From Rhizobium sp. RU20A (GTDB taxonomy: Bacteria > Pseudomonadota > Alphaproteobacteria > Rhizobiales > Rhizobiaceae): a stretch of DNA of 64,000 nucleotides. The notes under the pieces were generated by a model that saw only the letters and a list, made by a program, of their open reading frames with translations, did no database searches and was not told the DNA's origin. The stretch is from the NCBI RefSeq assembly GCF_900155885.1, contig NZ_FTMB01000003.1:248001-312000 (forward strand). Direction: 5' to 3'. The position numbers were made by a program, and so were the translations under genes. Positions 8,951 to 18,715 of the stretch are shown here, one piece after another (positions within the stretch are counted from its first letter, which is position 1; every line of letters starts with the position of its first letter).

Positions 8951-10072
8951 TCACTCGAAGAATTCCTTCATCCGGCTGAAGAAGCCGGTCGATTCGGGAT
9001 TGTTCTCCTTGGAGGAGATTTCCTCGAATTCCTTCAGGAGCTCGCGCTGTCGCTTGGTCAGCTTCTGCGGTGTCTCGATCTGGATCTGGATGTAGAGGTC
9101 ACCCGTCTGGGCCGAGCGCAGCACGGGCATGCCCTTGCCTTTGAGGCGGAACTGCTTGCCGGCCTGGGTGCCTTCCGGCACTGTTACGCGCGACTTGGTG
9201 CCATCGAGCGTGGTGACGTCGAACTTGCCGCCGAGTGCCGCCGTCGTCATGGAGATCGGCACGCTGCAATAAAGGTCGGCCCCGTCACGCTGGTAGAAGG
9301 CATGCGGCTTGACCGACAGGAAGATGTAAAGGTCGCCAGCCGGACCACCGCGCACGCCGGCCTCGCCCTCGCCCGACAGGCGGATGCGGGTGCCATCCTC
9401 GATGCCGGCCGGAATGTTGACCGACAGCGAGCGCTCTTCCGTGACGCGGCCGTTGCCGTTGCACTTGGTGCAGGGATCGGTGATGATCTGGCCGCGGCCA
9501 TGGCAGGTCGGGCAGGTGCGCTCGACCGAGAAGAAGCCCTGCGTGGCGCGCACGCGGCCCGATCCCTGACAGGTGGTGCAGGTTTTCGGGCTGGTGCCGG
9601 GCTTTGCCCCAGACCCCGTACAGACGTCGCAGGTGATCGAAGTGGGAACGCGGATCTGCGCGTTCTTGCCGGTGAAGGCTTCCTCCAGCGTGATTTCCAT
9701 GTTGTAGCGCAGATCAGCGCCACGCTCGCGCCCGCCGGAGGAGCGCCGCTGGCGCCCGCCACCCATCATCTCGCCGAAAATGTCCTCGAAGATGTCGGAG
9801 AAGCCGCCGGCGCCGAAACCCTGCGCGCCACCGGCACCGCCCATGCCGTTCTCGAAGGCGGCGTGGCCATAGCGGTCGTAGGCGGCCCGCTTCTGCGGGT
9901 CCTTGAGCGTCTCATAGGCTTCGTTGATTTCCTTGAAAGTCTTCTCAGCCTCGGCATCGCCCGGGTTCTTGTCCGGGTGATACTTCATGGCGAGCTTGCG
10001 AAAAGCGCTCTTCAGCTCTTTCTCGTCGGCTGTCTTCGACACGCCGAGAATTTCGTAAAGGTCACGTTTCAT
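8951..10072 (-). CDS. dnaJ: chaperone protein DnaJ
   Basis: A 373-residue type I Hsp40 co-chaperone that stimulates DnaK ATP hydrolysis. The J domain is at about 1-70 with His-Pro-Asp at 32-34. A Gly/Phe-rich stretch follows ([18 protein letters not shown]). Four zinc motifs come next: [24 protein letters not shown] and CTKCNGNG. The C-terminal substrate-binding domains complete it. I chose the ATG before KRDLYEILG, the invariant family start. Unusually for rhizobia, dnaJ does not follow dnaK directly: an acyltransferase gene lies between. A separate promoter in the 160-base gap upstream is therefore likely. Confidence 0.97.
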   Translation of the reverse strand: MKRDLYEILGVSKTADEKELKSAFRKLAMKYHPDKNPGDAEAEKTFKEINEAYETLKDPQKRAAYDRYGHAAFENGMGGAGGAQGFGAGGFSDIFEDIFGEMMGGGRQRRSSGGRERGADLRYNMEITLEEAFTGKNAQIRVPTSITCDVCTGSGAKPGTSPKTCTTCQGSGRVRATQGFFSVERTCPTCHGRGQIITDPCTKCNGNGRVTEERSLSVNIPAGIEDGTRIRLSGEGEAGVRGGPAGDLYIFLSVKPHAFYQRDGADLYCSVPISMTTAALGGKFDVTTLDGTKSRVTVPEGTQAGKQFRLKGKGMPVLRSAQTGDLYIQIQIETPQKLTKRQRELLKEFEEISSKENNPESTGFFSRMKEFFE

Positions 10073-10236
10073 GCTCTTTTGATGATCCTGTCGAGAAGGC
10101 GGCCGAGCGGAAGGCATCGGCGGCCCTATTATCGTCTCTCAGGATTTAGTGAACCTTGACGCGCGATACCATAGGCAATGCACATGAGATCGCGAATTTT
10201 GTGGCGAAATGTGGCCCTTTCGCCCTGTGTCGCGGA

Positions 10237-11313
10237 CTAGCCCGCTCCCACAGGCCGCGGCGGGCTCATGGCCGACAGGATGCGGTTGGCGAGCGGTTTT
10301 TCGAACCAGCGATCCGATGCCATGGCGACCAGCACCGTGATGGTCATGGGCATGGCAAGGTAGATGTAAAAGTTCAGGTCGACACCAATGCCGGAGAGCT
10401 TTCGCCAGACGACGGCCAGCAGGATGGTCTCGATGACGGGGTGCAGAAGATAGATGCCGAAGGAAACGGCGCCGGCAGGCGACAGGTAACGCAACACAGA
10501 CGATCCCGCCGGATTGTTGCGCTCGGAGAGCGCGGCCAGGAACATGGCCAGGGCGAGGAGAGCGAGGATGATCGCCGCCGGCGCCAGCAGCAGCATGGCC
10601 CCGATTGCAAGCCCAAAGGCAAGCCAAGCCGGCAGGGGCGAAGCAAGGCGCAGGCGAGACGTCTTGACGGCCAGCATGACCGCGCCACCGAGAGCAAAAT
10701 CGGCAAAGGCACGATAGGCGCCCCAGGTATCGGCCTTGAGCCAGCTTTCAAACGGCATGACACCGGCAAGGATCGCCGCTTCCATCAGCGCGATGGTGAC
10801 GAAGGCGAGGAGAAGGAGCCCGACGATCCCGCCCCGCGCCATAGCAAAGACAAAGACTGGTAGAAGCAGGTAGCAGAACCACTCGGCCGAGAGCGACCAG
10901 GCCACATAGTTGAAGCTCAGGTGATCCGTCAGGCCCCAGGCCTGGATCAGCAGCAGGTTATGCGGAATGAGCGCTGTCTCATAGCGCAGCGGCTGGGTTG
11001 ATGGCGCCAGACCGAGATGCACGGCGACACCGACCGCGATGAAGAAGACGAGCGTTGCCAGATAGAGCGGATAGAAGCGGACGAGGCGCTTGAGGATGAA
11101 GTCACGGTAGCTCGCCCGGTCCGTGATCCGGTCGCCATAACGCAGCAGGATCAGGAAACCGGAGATCATGAAGAACATGTCGAGCAGCGGCAGCAGGCGC
11201 TCCAGCATGTGGGAAATCGCATACTGGTCTCCGGGGCCATAGCGAAGGAAGTGATAGAGCATCACGAGGATCGCGGCAGTCAGGCGCCATGTCTCGAAAA
11301 TCCTGAAATGCAT
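10237..11313 (-). CDS. acyltransferase 3 (OafA/NodX-type) membrane protein
   Basis: A 358-residue integral membrane acyltransferase of family 3, with about ten membrane segments. The N-terminal FRIFETWRLTAAILVMLYHF carries the conserved R and the membrane-embedded histidine of the family, and FMISGFLILLRYGDR is the second conserved element. These enzymes O-acetylate or otherwise acylate surface polysaccharides, peptidoglycan or small molecules; the acceptor is unknown. GAGGGGG precedes the chosen ATG. It lies between dnaK and dnaJ on the same strand, after the dnaK terminator. This placement is not functionally explained and may reflect a local insertion. Confidence 0.85.
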   Translation of the reverse strand: MHFRIFETWRLTAAILVMLYHFLRYGPGDQYAISHMLERLLPLLDMFFMISGFLILLRYGDRITDRASYRDFILKRLVRFYPLYLATLVFFIAVGVAVHLGLAPSTQPLRYETALIPHNLLLIQAWGLTDHLSFNYVAWSLSAEWFCYLLLPVFVFAMARGGIVGLLLLAFVTIALMEAAILAGVMPFESWLKADTWGAYRAFADFALGGAVMLAVKTSRLRLASPLPAWLAFGLAIGAMLLLAPAAIILALLALAMFLAALSERNNPAGSSVLRYLSPAGAVSFGIYLLHPVIETILLAVVWRKLSGIGVDLNFYIYLAMPMTITVLVAMASDRWFEKPLANRILSAMSPPRPVGAG

Positions 11314-11422
11314 CCATCCCCCTCGCACGCTTCATCCCGGCAGGTGGCAGGCTGCCTCATATCAGCGATTCTTGATGCACGAAAAACCTTAACGGAGCGC
11401 AGAATGCAAAGAGCCGAAACAG

Positions 11423-11450
11423 AAAAAGGGCCGCTTTCGCGACCCTTTTT
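11423..11450 (-). terminator. dnaK terminator
   Basis: AAAAAGGGTCGC and GCGGCCCTTTTT form a stem with a GAAA loop and a T run on the minus strand, 27 bases past the dnaK stop codon. It should separate dnaK from the acyltransferase gene. Confidence 0.85.
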
Positions 11451-11476
11451 CCTTCACTTGCGCGTGAAGCGCCTGA

Positions 11477-13387
11477 TCAGGCCGACTTCTTGTCGTCCTT
11501 GACTTCCTCGTAGTCGGCATCGACGACATTGTCGTCGCCGGCATCACGGCGGGCATCGGCTTCTGCCGTCTCCGTCTGGTTGGCCTCGTACATGGCCTGA
11601 CCGAGCTTCATGGAGGCATCCATGAGGGTCTGGGTCTTGGTCTTCAGGTCTTCCAGATCCGGCTCGGAAGCTTCCGTGGCGGTCTTCAGGGCGGCAATCG
11701 CCTCGGAGATCGCGTTGCGGTCGGCTTCGGTGACCTTGTCGCCAAATTCCTTCAGCGACTTTTCCGACGAGTGGATCAGGCTTTCGGCCTGGTTCTTCGC
11801 ATCCACGGTCTCACGGCGCTTCTTGTCGGTCTCGGCGTTGGACTCGGCGTCCTTGATCATCTTCTCGATCTCGGCATCCGAGAGACCGCCGGAAGCCTGG
11901 ATGCGGATCTGATGCTCCTTGCCGGTGCCCTTGTCCTTGGCAGACACCTGCACGATGCCGTTGGCGTCGATATCGAAGGTGACTTCGATCTGCGGAACGC
12001 CACGCGGTGCCGGCGGAATGCCGACCAGGTCGAACTGGCCGAGCAGCTTGTTGTCTGCCGCCATTTCGCGCTCACCCTGGGACACGCGGATGGTCACGGC
12101 ATTCTGGTTGTCTTCGGCAGTCGAGAAGGTCTGCGACTTCTTGGTCGGGATCGTCGTGTTGCGTTCGATAAGACGCGTGAAGACGCCGCCGAGCGTTTCG
12201 ATGCCAAGCGAGAGCGGGGTCACGTCGAGCAGCAGAACGTCCTTGACATCGCCCTGGAGAACGCCGGCCTGGATGGCGGCGCCGAGAGCGACGACTTCAT
12301 CCGGGTTGACGCCCTTGTGCGGCTCCTTGCCGAACAGCTGCTTGACGACTTCCTGCACCTTCGGCATGCGGCTCATGCCGCCAACGAGCACGACTTCGTC
12401 GATCTCGGAAGCCGAGACGCCGGCATCCTTGAGCGCCGCCTTGCAGGGCGCGATGGTGCGCTGGACGAGGTCGTCGACGAGGCTTTCGAACTTGGCACGC
12501 GACAGCTTCATCGTCAGGTGCTTGGGACCGGAGGCGTCTGCCGTGATGAAGGGCAGGTTGATTTCGGTCTGCTGCGCCGACGACAGCTCGATCTTGGCCT
12601 TTTCAGCGGCTTCCTTCAGACGCTGCAGGGCGAGCTTGTCGTTCTTCAGGTCGATGCCGTTGTCCTTCTTGAACTCGGCTGCGAGATATTCGACGAGACG
12701 CATGTCGAAGTCTTCACCGCCAAGGAAGGTGTCGCCATTGGTGGACTTCACTTCGAAGACGCCATCGCCGATTTCGAGAACCGAGACGTCGAACGTGCCG
12801 CCGCCGAGGTCGTAGACGGCGATCGTCTTGCCGTCCTTCTTGTCGAGGCCATAGGCGAGCGCGGCAGCCGTCGGTTCGTTGATGATGCGCAGCACTTCAA
12901 GACCGGCGATGCGGCCGGCATCCTTGGTGGCCTGGCGCTGGGCGTCGTTGAAGTAGGCGGGCACGGTGATGACGGCCTGCGTGACCTTCTCGCCGAGATA
13001 GGCTTCCGCCGTTTCCTTCATCTTCTGAAGGATCATGGCCGAGATCTGCGAGGGGGACTGGGCCTTGCTGCCAGCCTCGACCCAGGCGTCGCCATTGTCG
13101 CCCTTGACGATCTTGAAGGGAACGAGACCCTTGTCCTTCGTCACGGTCGGATCTTCGTAGCGGCGGCCGATGAGGCGCTTCACGGCGAAGAGGGTGTTTT
13201 CCGGGTTGGTGACCGCCTGGCGCTTGGCCGGCTGGCCGACGAGGCGCTCACCATCATCCGTGAAGGCGACCATCGAAGGGGTCGTGCGTGCACCTTCGGC
13301 GTTTTCGATCACCTTGGCGTCCTTGCCGTCCATGACGGCGACGCAGGAGTTGGTCGTGCCGAGGTCGATACCGATTACTTTTGCCAT
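11477..13387 (-). CDS. dnaK: chaperone protein DnaK
   Basis: A 636-residue Hsp70. It begins with the nucleotide-binding signature [18 protein letters not shown]. The phosphate loops [17 protein letters not shown] and [14 protein letters not shown] are intact. The substrate-binding domain starts near [17 protein letters not shown], and the lid ends in an acidic tail, [17 protein letters not shown]. It folds and protects cytoplasmic proteins and, in alphaproteobacteria, controls RpoH. A sequence matching the alphaproteobacterial RpoH promoter lies 114 bases upstream. Unlike the usual dnaKJ pair, dnaJ is separated by a terminator and an acyltransferase gene. Confidence 0.98.
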   Translation of the reverse strand: MAKVIGIDLGTTNSCVAVMDGKDAKVIENAEGARTTPSMVAFTDDGERLVGQPAKRQAVTNPENTLFAVKRLIGRRYEDPTVTKDKGLVPFKIVKGDNGDAWVEAGSKAQSPSQISAMILQKMKETAEAYLGEKVTQAVITVPAYFNDAQRQATKDAGRIAGLEVLRIINEPTAAALAYGLDKKDGKTIAVYDLGGGTFDVSVLEIGDGVFEVKSTNGDTFLGGEDFDMRLVEYLAAEFKKDNGIDLKNDKLALQRLKEAAEKAKIELSSAQQTEINLPFITADASGPKHLTMKLSRAKFESLVDDLVQRTIAPCKAALKDAGVSASEIDEVVLVGGMSRMPKVQEVVKQLFGKEPHKGVNPDEVVALGAAIQAGVLQGDVKDVLLLDVTPLSLGIETLGGVFTRLIERNTTIPTKKSQTFSTAEDNQNAVTIRVSQGEREMAADNKLLGQFDLVGIPPAPRGVPQIEVTFDIDANGIVQVSAKDKGTGKEHQIRIQASGGLSDAEIEKMIKDAESNAETDKKRRETVDAKNQAESLIHSSEKSLKEFGDKVTEADRNAISEAIAALKTATEASEPDLEDLKTKTQTLMDASMKLGQAMYEANQTETAEADARRDAGDDNVVDADYEEVKDDKKSA

Positions 13388-13500
13388 TTCAGTCTCTCCT
13401 TGAAGCGGACTGTCAGAACCCGGTCAGGCATTCCTGTGACAGCCCCTAACGGGATGATCATGCGGGGTGAACGGACGTCGAAGCGCCCGTGGATTGCGGA

Positions 13501-13530
13501 CATATAAGGAGCGCTGTTTGCGACTGCAAG
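13501..13530 (-). promoter_or_regulatory. RpoH-type heat-shock promoter of dnaK
   Basis: On the minus strand CTTG is followed, after 17 bases, by CCTTATATG. This agrees with the alphaproteobacterial RpoH pattern (CTTG, 17-18 bases, CYTATnT). Transcription would start about 105 bases upstream of the dnaK ATG. The match is by eye; no start-site data are available. Confidence 0.65.
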
Positions 13531-13616
13531 GCGGCTTTTCCTCATCAAAGAGCAAAATTTTCCCGAAATTCCAGCGCTTTCGGGCGTTTGTGACAGTTTG
13601 TGCGTGGCCTCGGGTC

Positions 13617-15839
13617 TCAGTTGCCAAGGAGGACGTCGAGCAACGTCGTGCGGCGCGTTGCCCCCGTGGTCTCGCCGACATCGGCGGGCGGCGCAAAACC
13701 GCCACCATCCGGCCCAACGGGCACGGGATCGCCAGCGGCAACCGGCCCTTCGAGCACGCCACCCTCGGCGCCCGGTGCAACCGGATAGCCGTCGCTCATG
13801 ACATCGCCGGGTGGCAACTCCGCATTCGGCAGTTCGCCACCGGGCAGCGGATCGCCGAACTGCGGCTGGACTTGCGTCGTGCCGAAGATCGGCGAAGGTG
13901 ACAGGCCCGTGTGGGCAGCCGTCATGAATTCCTTCCAGGCCTTGGCCGGAAGGCCCCCACCCGTGACCTTCTTCATCGGCTTGCCATCGTCATTGCCGAA
14001 CCAGACGCCCGTCGTCAGCTGGCTCGTGAAGCCGACGAAGAGGGCGTCGCGGAAGGACTGCGTCGTGCCGGACTTGCCGGCCGCCGGCCAGCCGTCGAGG
14101 CGGGCATTCTTGCCCGTTCCGCGCTGGATGACGCCCTCCATCATCTGGTTCATCTCTGAAACGACGATGGGGTCGAGCACGCGGGGTGGGTTGTCGTAGG
14201 TGTTCTCGTAGAGCACCTTGCCGTCTGCCGTCGAAACGCGGCGGATGACGTGCGGCGTGGCCTTCAGCCCGCCATTCATGAAGGCAGCATAGCTCGAGGT
14301 CAGTTCCACCAGCGAGACTTCCGATGTGCCGAGTGCGATCGAGGCATTGTCCTGCAGATCCGAACTGATGCCGACGCGGTGGGCGAGCTTGACGACCTCC
14401 CTGGGCCCGACTTCCATGACCAGTTGAGCGGCGATGGTGTTCAGCGATTGGGCCAGCGCATCGGCAAGGGTCACCTCGCCGCGATATTTCTGATCGTAGT
14501 TCTCCGGCGTCCAGTTGCCGATGCGCACCGGCGCATCGTTGCGGATGGAGAGCGGCGTGCGGCCCATTTCAAGGGCTGCGGCATAGACGAAGGGCTTGAA
14601 GGCCGAGCCCGGCTGGCGCTTGGCCTTGGAGGCCCGGTCGAACTGGCTTTCGGCATAATCGCGCCCGCCAACCAGCGCGCGGATGGCGCCGGTGCCATCG
14701 ACGGAAACGAGGGCCGCCTGCGAGACGCGCGACTTGGCGCCCTCGGCATCCAGCACATCCTTGATCGAGGCTTCGGCCTTCTTTTCAAGATCGGGGTCGA
14801 TGGTGGTGTCGACGACGAGGTCTTCCTTGATCTCGCCGATCATGCCGGGCAACTGGTCCATGACCATATCGGCGGCATAGTGCTCGGCGCCGGACCAGAA
14901 GCTTTTCGCCCGTGTCGGTGCCTGCGACATGGCCGTCTTGATCTCGCTGTCGGTGATGAAGCCGGCCTCGCGCATGGCGCCCAGCACCACCTGGGCACGG
15001 GCTTCCGCCGCTTCCGGATCGCGGGCCGGCGAGAGGCGCGAGGGCGCCTTGAGGAGACCGGCGAGAAGAGCGGCCTCGCCAAGGTTCACGTCGCGCGCCG
15101 ACTTGTTGAAATAGCGGCGCGAAGCGGCCTCGACCCCATAGGCATTGGAGCCAAAGAAGACGCGGTTGAGATACATGGCAAGGATCTGGTCCTTGGTGTA
15201 GTGCTGCTCCAGCCAGAAGGCGAGCAGGACTTCCTGCACCTTGCGCTCCAGCGTGCGCTCCGGCGAGAGGAAGAGGTTCTTGGCAAGCTGCTGCGTCAGC
15301 GTCGAGCCGCCCTGCACCATCCGCCCGGAGGTGATGTTCGTCAGCATGGCGCGGGCAAGGCCGAGCGGATCCACGCCCCAGTGCGAATAGAAGCGCCGGT
15401 CCTCGATGGCGATGACGGCCAGCGGAATATAGGGCGACATGTTTTCGAGCGGGATCGCCTCACCGCCGGTCGCGCCGCGATTGGCAATGATCTCGCCGTT
15501 GGCGGCGAGAATCTTGACGTTCGGCGGACGCTCGGGAATGGCCCAGCTGTTGGCGGCGGGCATGTTGGCGCCGTAGTAGACGACGAGGCCGGCAATCGCG
15601 ATGCCGCCCCAGATGCCGAGAACGACGCCCCAGTAGAACAGACGACGGACGAAACCGAATATGCCGCCACCGCTGCTGCGACGGCTCTTGCGCTCGCCCC
15701 GCCTCTTTGGTGCCCGGCCGGAAGGCTTGCCGCGTCCCGAGCCTGTCACGCGGTCTCCCGCGTCGGCGCGCAGGTCGCTGCCGTCGGCGCCGCTGCCGAA
15801 GGAAGGTTCGATTCGTCCCTTGTTCTTGCCGCCTGCCAT
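13617..15839 (-). CDS. class A penicillin-binding protein (PBP1A family)
   Basis: A 740-residue bifunctional peptidoglycan synthase. A long basic cytoplasmic tail (1-60) leads to a membrane segment at about 65-90. The glycosyltransferase domain has Glu146 in IEDRRFYSHWG and GGSTLTQQLAKN at 177-188. The transpeptidase domain has the nucleophile in SAFK (412-415), SLN (465-467) and KSGTT (589-593). The last 80 or so residues are rich in Pro, Gly and acidic residues with no assigned domain. It polymerises and crosslinks glycan in the periplasm. It lies upstream of dnaK on the same strand. I chose the ATG before AGGKNKGR; an in-frame GTG lies 12 codons earlier. Confidence 0.93.
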   Translation of the reverse strand: MAGGKNKGRIEPSFGSGADGSDLRADAGDRVTGSGRGKPSGRAPKRRGERKSRRSSGGGIFGFVRRLFYWGVVLGIWGGIAIAGLVVYYGANMPAANSWAIPERPPNVKILAANGEIIANRGATGGEAIPLENMSPYIPLAVIAIEDRRFYSHWGVDPLGLARAMLTNITSGRMVQGGSTLTQQLAKNLFLSPERTLERKVQEVLLAFWLEQHYTKDQILAMYLNRVFFGSNAYGVEAASRRYFNKSARDVNLGEAALLAGLLKAPSRLSPARDPEAAEARAQVVLGAMREAGFITDSEIKTAMSQAPTRAKSFWSGAEHYAADMVMDQLPGMIGEIKEDLVVDTTIDPDLEKKAEASIKDVLDAEGAKSRVSQAALVSVDGTGAIRALVGGRDYAESQFDRASKAKRQPGSAFKPFVYAAALEMGRTPLSIRNDAPVRIGNWTPENYDQKYRGEVTLADALAQSLNTIAAQLVMEVGPREVVKLAHRVGISSDLQDNASIALGTSEVSLVELTSSYAAFMNGGLKATPHVIRRVSTADGKVLYENTYDNPPRVLDPIVVSEMNQMMEGVIQRGTGKNARLDGWPAAGKSGTTQSFRDALFVGFTSQLTTGVWFGNDDGKPMKKVTGGGLPAKAWKEFMTAAHTGLSPSPIFGTTQVQPQFGDPLPGGELPNAELPPGDVMSDGYPVAPGAEGGVLEGPVAAGDPVPVGPDGGGFAPPADVGETTGATRRTTLLDVLLGN

Positions 15840-15980
15840 GCTGTCCGGCCGTGCCCCCTGCTGTCCTCCGGGCACGGATGTCGCCGGAATGTCGATATTG
15901 CGGGACGCGGCGGATCGCGCCCGGGCCCCGCGCTGCGGTGGGTGGACTTTAAATGCGGCGAATTAAGGGGTGGTTAAGCA

Positions 15981-16943
15981 TCAGGGCGGCGTCTGGCCGC
16001 CCGAAATGCCATTCTGTTCGGCAACATAGCGCGAGCGCTCATAGCCGATCACCACGCCAAGCGCGATGAAGAACGGTATGAGCAGATAGAGCAGCCGGAA
16101 GATAACCAGTGCCGCCAGAACGTCCGCGGCCGGAATTTCCGGGAGGGCCGCGATGAAGACGAGTTCGAGCACGCCGATGCCGCCCGGCGCATGGGAGAGC
16201 AGCGCTGCGGAGAACGAGGCGAGGAAAACGCCGAGGATAACGAGGAAGCCTGGATTTCCCGCCTCCGGCAGCGCGAAGTAGATGATTCCGGCAGCGCCGA
16301 TCAGTTCGATGGGGGCGATGACGAACTGACGCAAAACGATGCCGGGCCGCGGATAATGCAGCTGAAACCAGCGCGTTTTGAGGGGCGGCAGGCGCAGAAC
16401 GCTACCGAGCAGATAGAGCAGCAGGAAGGCAAGAATGACGACGCCGGTGGTGCGCGACAGGCCCGTGGGGATGACATCCGCAAAACGCTCGACGAGTTCC
16501 GGCGAGATGAGCAGCACGAAGGCCGCCAGCATCAGCGTGCCAAGCGCGAAGGTGAAGGAGCAGAAAGCAACGAGGACGCCGATCTCGGAGGGGCTGAGGC
16601 CCTTTGCCTGATAGGCACGGTACCGCACCACGGCACCCGAAAGCACCGAAGCGCCGATCGTGTGGGAGAGCGCATAGGTGGTGAAGGAGCAGACCGTGAT
16701 GAAACCGAGCGAAATGCGCCGGCCAAGATGGGCGAGCGCCAGATGGTCATAGGCGGCAAGGGCGGCATAGGCGAGAAGCGTCGAAAGGATCGCGAGGATC
16801 CAGCCCTTCGCCGATACGGCCCTCAGGCTGTCCATGAAGGCATGGAATGACATGTCGCGCAGTTCGAAATAAAGGCCATAGAGCGAAAAGCCGATCGCCA
16901 GGAAACCCACCACCGGCCAAAAGGCGCGCTTTATCGAGTGCAT
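15981..16943 (-). CDS. flippase-like membrane protein (UPF0104 / LPG synthase TM-region family)
   Basis: A 320-residue protein with about eight membrane segments. It matches the lysylphosphatidylglycerol synthase N-terminal (flippase-like) family: YALSHTIGASVLSGAVVRYRAYQAKGLS is the conserved loop, and LLSHAPGGIGVLELVF the conserved second half. There is no C-terminal aminoacyltransferase domain, so it is probably a lipid or polyprenyl-linked substrate translocator rather than an MprF enzyme. I chose the ATG before HSIKRAFWP, where the first membrane segment begins. The substrate is unknown. It precedes the PBP gene on the same strand, with 141 bases between. Confidence 0.8.
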   Translation of the reverse strand: MHSIKRAFWPVVGFLAIGFSLYGLYFELRDMSFHAFMDSLRAVSAKGWILAILSTLLAYAALAAYDHLALAHLGRRISLGFITVCSFTTYALSHTIGASVLSGAVVRYRAYQAKGLSPSEIGVLVAFCSFTFALGTLMLAAFVLLISPELVERFADVIPTGLSRTTGVVILAFLLLYLLGSVLRLPPLKTRWFQLHYPRPGIVLRQFVIAPIELIGAAGIIYFALPEAGNPGFLVILGVFLASFSAALLSHAPGGIGVLELVFIAALPEIPAADVLAALVIFRLLYLLIPFFIALGVVIGYERSRYVAEQNGISGGQTPP

Positions 16944-17154
16944 TGCCGGGCCTCCCGATCGTGAAGGTGAGCCGCACGCCCTTCGCATAGCATCTTCTGA
17001 CCGGCGCTGACGCCGATTGCTCGTCTTTCCGCTGTCAAATTCCTGTCCAACTTTCCGTAACGCCTTCGCGCAGGAAGGCCCGTTCGCCCCGCAAACTAGC
17101 GCTTGTTTCCTTCGATTTTCTTCGCAGGAACCACCGTCCCTCACGCAAGGTCAA

Positions 17155-17184
17155 GAAAAGCGACCACATTTTTGCGTGATCGCT
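17155..17184 (-). terminator. terminator of the M20 peptidase gene
   Basis: On the minus strand AGCGATCAC pairs with GTGGTCGCT (one mismatch) around eight bases, followed by TTTTCTT. It lies 50 bases after the stop codon. Confidence 0.75.
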
Positions 17185-17233
17185 ACTGGGACCTTTCACG
17201 CGAAATGCATCATGCGGGGAGCGGTTCCACGCG

Positions 17234-18634
17234 TCAGGCCGTGCGGGCACCGAGGGCGGCGAGAATGCGGACCCAGGAGCGGATGCCCTTGTGGAAGGAG
17301 TTGAGATTGTACTTCTCGTTGGGGGAATGGATGCGGTCGTCGGCAAGCGCAAATCCGACCAACAGCGATTCCATGCCGAGCAGCTTCTGGAAATCGCCGA
17401 CGATCGGGATGGAGCCGCCCATGCCGATGACGACGGCCGGCTTCGGCCATTCATCCGAGAGCGCGTCCTTGGCGAGCGTCAGCAGTTCCGAGTCATAGGG
17501 CAGCTGGATCGCAGGCGATGCACCATGCGGGTGGAACTCGACCTTGCAATCGGCGGGAATGCGCGCCGTCACATAGGCGCGGAAGCTCTCGCGGATCCTT
17601 GCCGGGTCCTGCTGGCCGACGAGACGGAAGGAGACCTTTGCCGAGGCGCGGGCGGCGATCACCGTCTTGAAACCTTCGCCGGTGTAACCGCCAGTGATAC
17701 CGTTGACCTCGGCCGTCGGGCGGGCCCAGGTGAGTTCGAGGACCGAACGGCCGCGCTCGCCGGAGGGCTGCGACAGGCCGATCGGGCCGAGGAACTTTTC
17801 GGCGGACTGGCCGAGCGTCTCCCACATGGCTTTCACATCGTCAGGCGTCTCTTCCACGCCGTCGTAGAAGCCAGGCAGCGTGACGCTGCCGTCTTCCGCA
17901 TGGAGACCGGCGAGGATATCGGCGAGGATGTGGATGGGGTTGGCGGCGGCACCGCCGAAATAGCCGGAATGCAGGTCGCGGTCGGCGGCGGTGACGACGA
18001 TCTCCTCGCCAACCAGACCGCGAAGCCCGGCAGAGATGGACGGCGTTTCCGTATCCCACATGGACGTGTCGCAGACGAGCGCGTAGTCGGCCTTCAGTTC
18101 TTCGGCATGGGCTTCGAGGAAGGGCTTCAGCGACGGCGAGCCGGATTCCTCTTCGCCTTCGAAGAGAATGGTGACGCTGACCGGCAGGCTGCCATGGACA
18201 TCCCTATAGGCACGGCAGGCCTCGACGAAGGTCAAGAGCTGCCCCTTGTCATCGGAGGTGCCGCGTCCCGTGATGACCTTGCGCCCGTCACGTTCGACGA
18301 TGCCGGGGGTGAAGGGATCGCTCGACCACTCGCCGAGCGGATCGACGGGCTGCACGTCGTAATGGCCGTAGAAGAGCACTGAGGGCGCACCGGCCGGGCC
18401 GGCCTGATGGGCGACGACCATGGGATGGCCGGGGGTGTCGCGCACCGAGGCCTCGAAGCCGAGGTCCGAGAGTTCGCCGACCAGCCATTCGGCTGCCTTC
18501 CGGCAATCGTCCTTGTAGGCCAGATCCGTGGAGATCGACTTGATGCGAACCAGCGCGAACATCCGCTCGAGGCTGGCCTCAAGATTGGCATCGGCGCGGG
18601 AAAGGGTGGCGGTGAGGTCGATCGAAGCTGTCAT
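17234..18634 (-). CDS. M20-family dipeptidase/peptidase
   Basis: A 466-residue zinc metallopeptidase of family M20. Metal and catalytic residues are visible: His91 and Asp93 in YGHYDVQPV, Asp128 in GRGTSDDKGQ, and Glu161-Glu162 in FEGEEESGSPSL. A dimerisation domain interrupts the catalytic domain. The family includes cytosolic dipeptidases, carboxypeptidases and aminoacylases. This longer form resembles the CNDP-like dipeptidase group, so hydrolysis of short peptides is the best guess. There is no signal peptide. It is followed by a terminator and preceded, after 81 bases, by a MarR regulator gene on the same strand. Confidence 0.87.
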   Translation of the reverse strand: MTASIDLTATLSRADANLEASLERMFALVRIKSISTDLAYKDDCRKAAEWLVGELSDLGFEASVRDTPGHPMVVAHQAGPAGAPSVLFYGHYDVQPVDPLGEWSSDPFTPGIVERDGRKVITGRGTSDDKGQLLTFVEACRAYRDVHGSLPVSVTILFEGEEESGSPSLKPFLEAHAEELKADYALVCDTSMWDTETPSISAGLRGLVGEEIVVTAADRDLHSGYFGGAAANPIHILADILAGLHAEDGSVTLPGFYDGVEETPDDVKAMWETLGQSAEKFLGPIGLSQPSGERGRSVLELTWARPTAEVNGITGGYTGEGFKTVIAARASAKVSFRLVGQQDPARIRESFRAYVTARIPADCKVEFHPHGASPAIQLPYDSELLTLAKDALSDEWPKPAVVIGMGGSIPIVGDFQKLLGMESLLVGFALADDRIHSPNEKYNLNSFHKGIRSWVRILAALGARTA

Positions 18635-18715
18635 GGTGGCGAATCCTTCCTGTTGGCGCGACCCTACACAAGCGCGCGCCGGGAGAAAACCGCGGAACGA
18701 AGGCGGCCGATGCGC

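Noticed and set aside
11771-13507. Long open frame of 578 codons antisense to dnaK
   Set aside because: It is a mirror of the high-G+C dnaK coding sequence, has no ribosome-binding site or domain, and dnaK itself is unmistakable.
13562-13584. CCCGAAA/TTTCGGG hairpin as terminator of the PBP gene
   Set aside because: Only seven base pairs and no clear T run; not strong enough to call.
14250-15977. 575-codon frame antisense to the class A PBP gene
   Set aside because: Codon-bias shadow; no start signal and no domain.
15981-16943. MprF/LpiA lysyl-phosphatidylglycerol synthase
   Set aside because: Only the membrane flippase-like half is present; the C-terminal aminoacyltransferase domain is missing.
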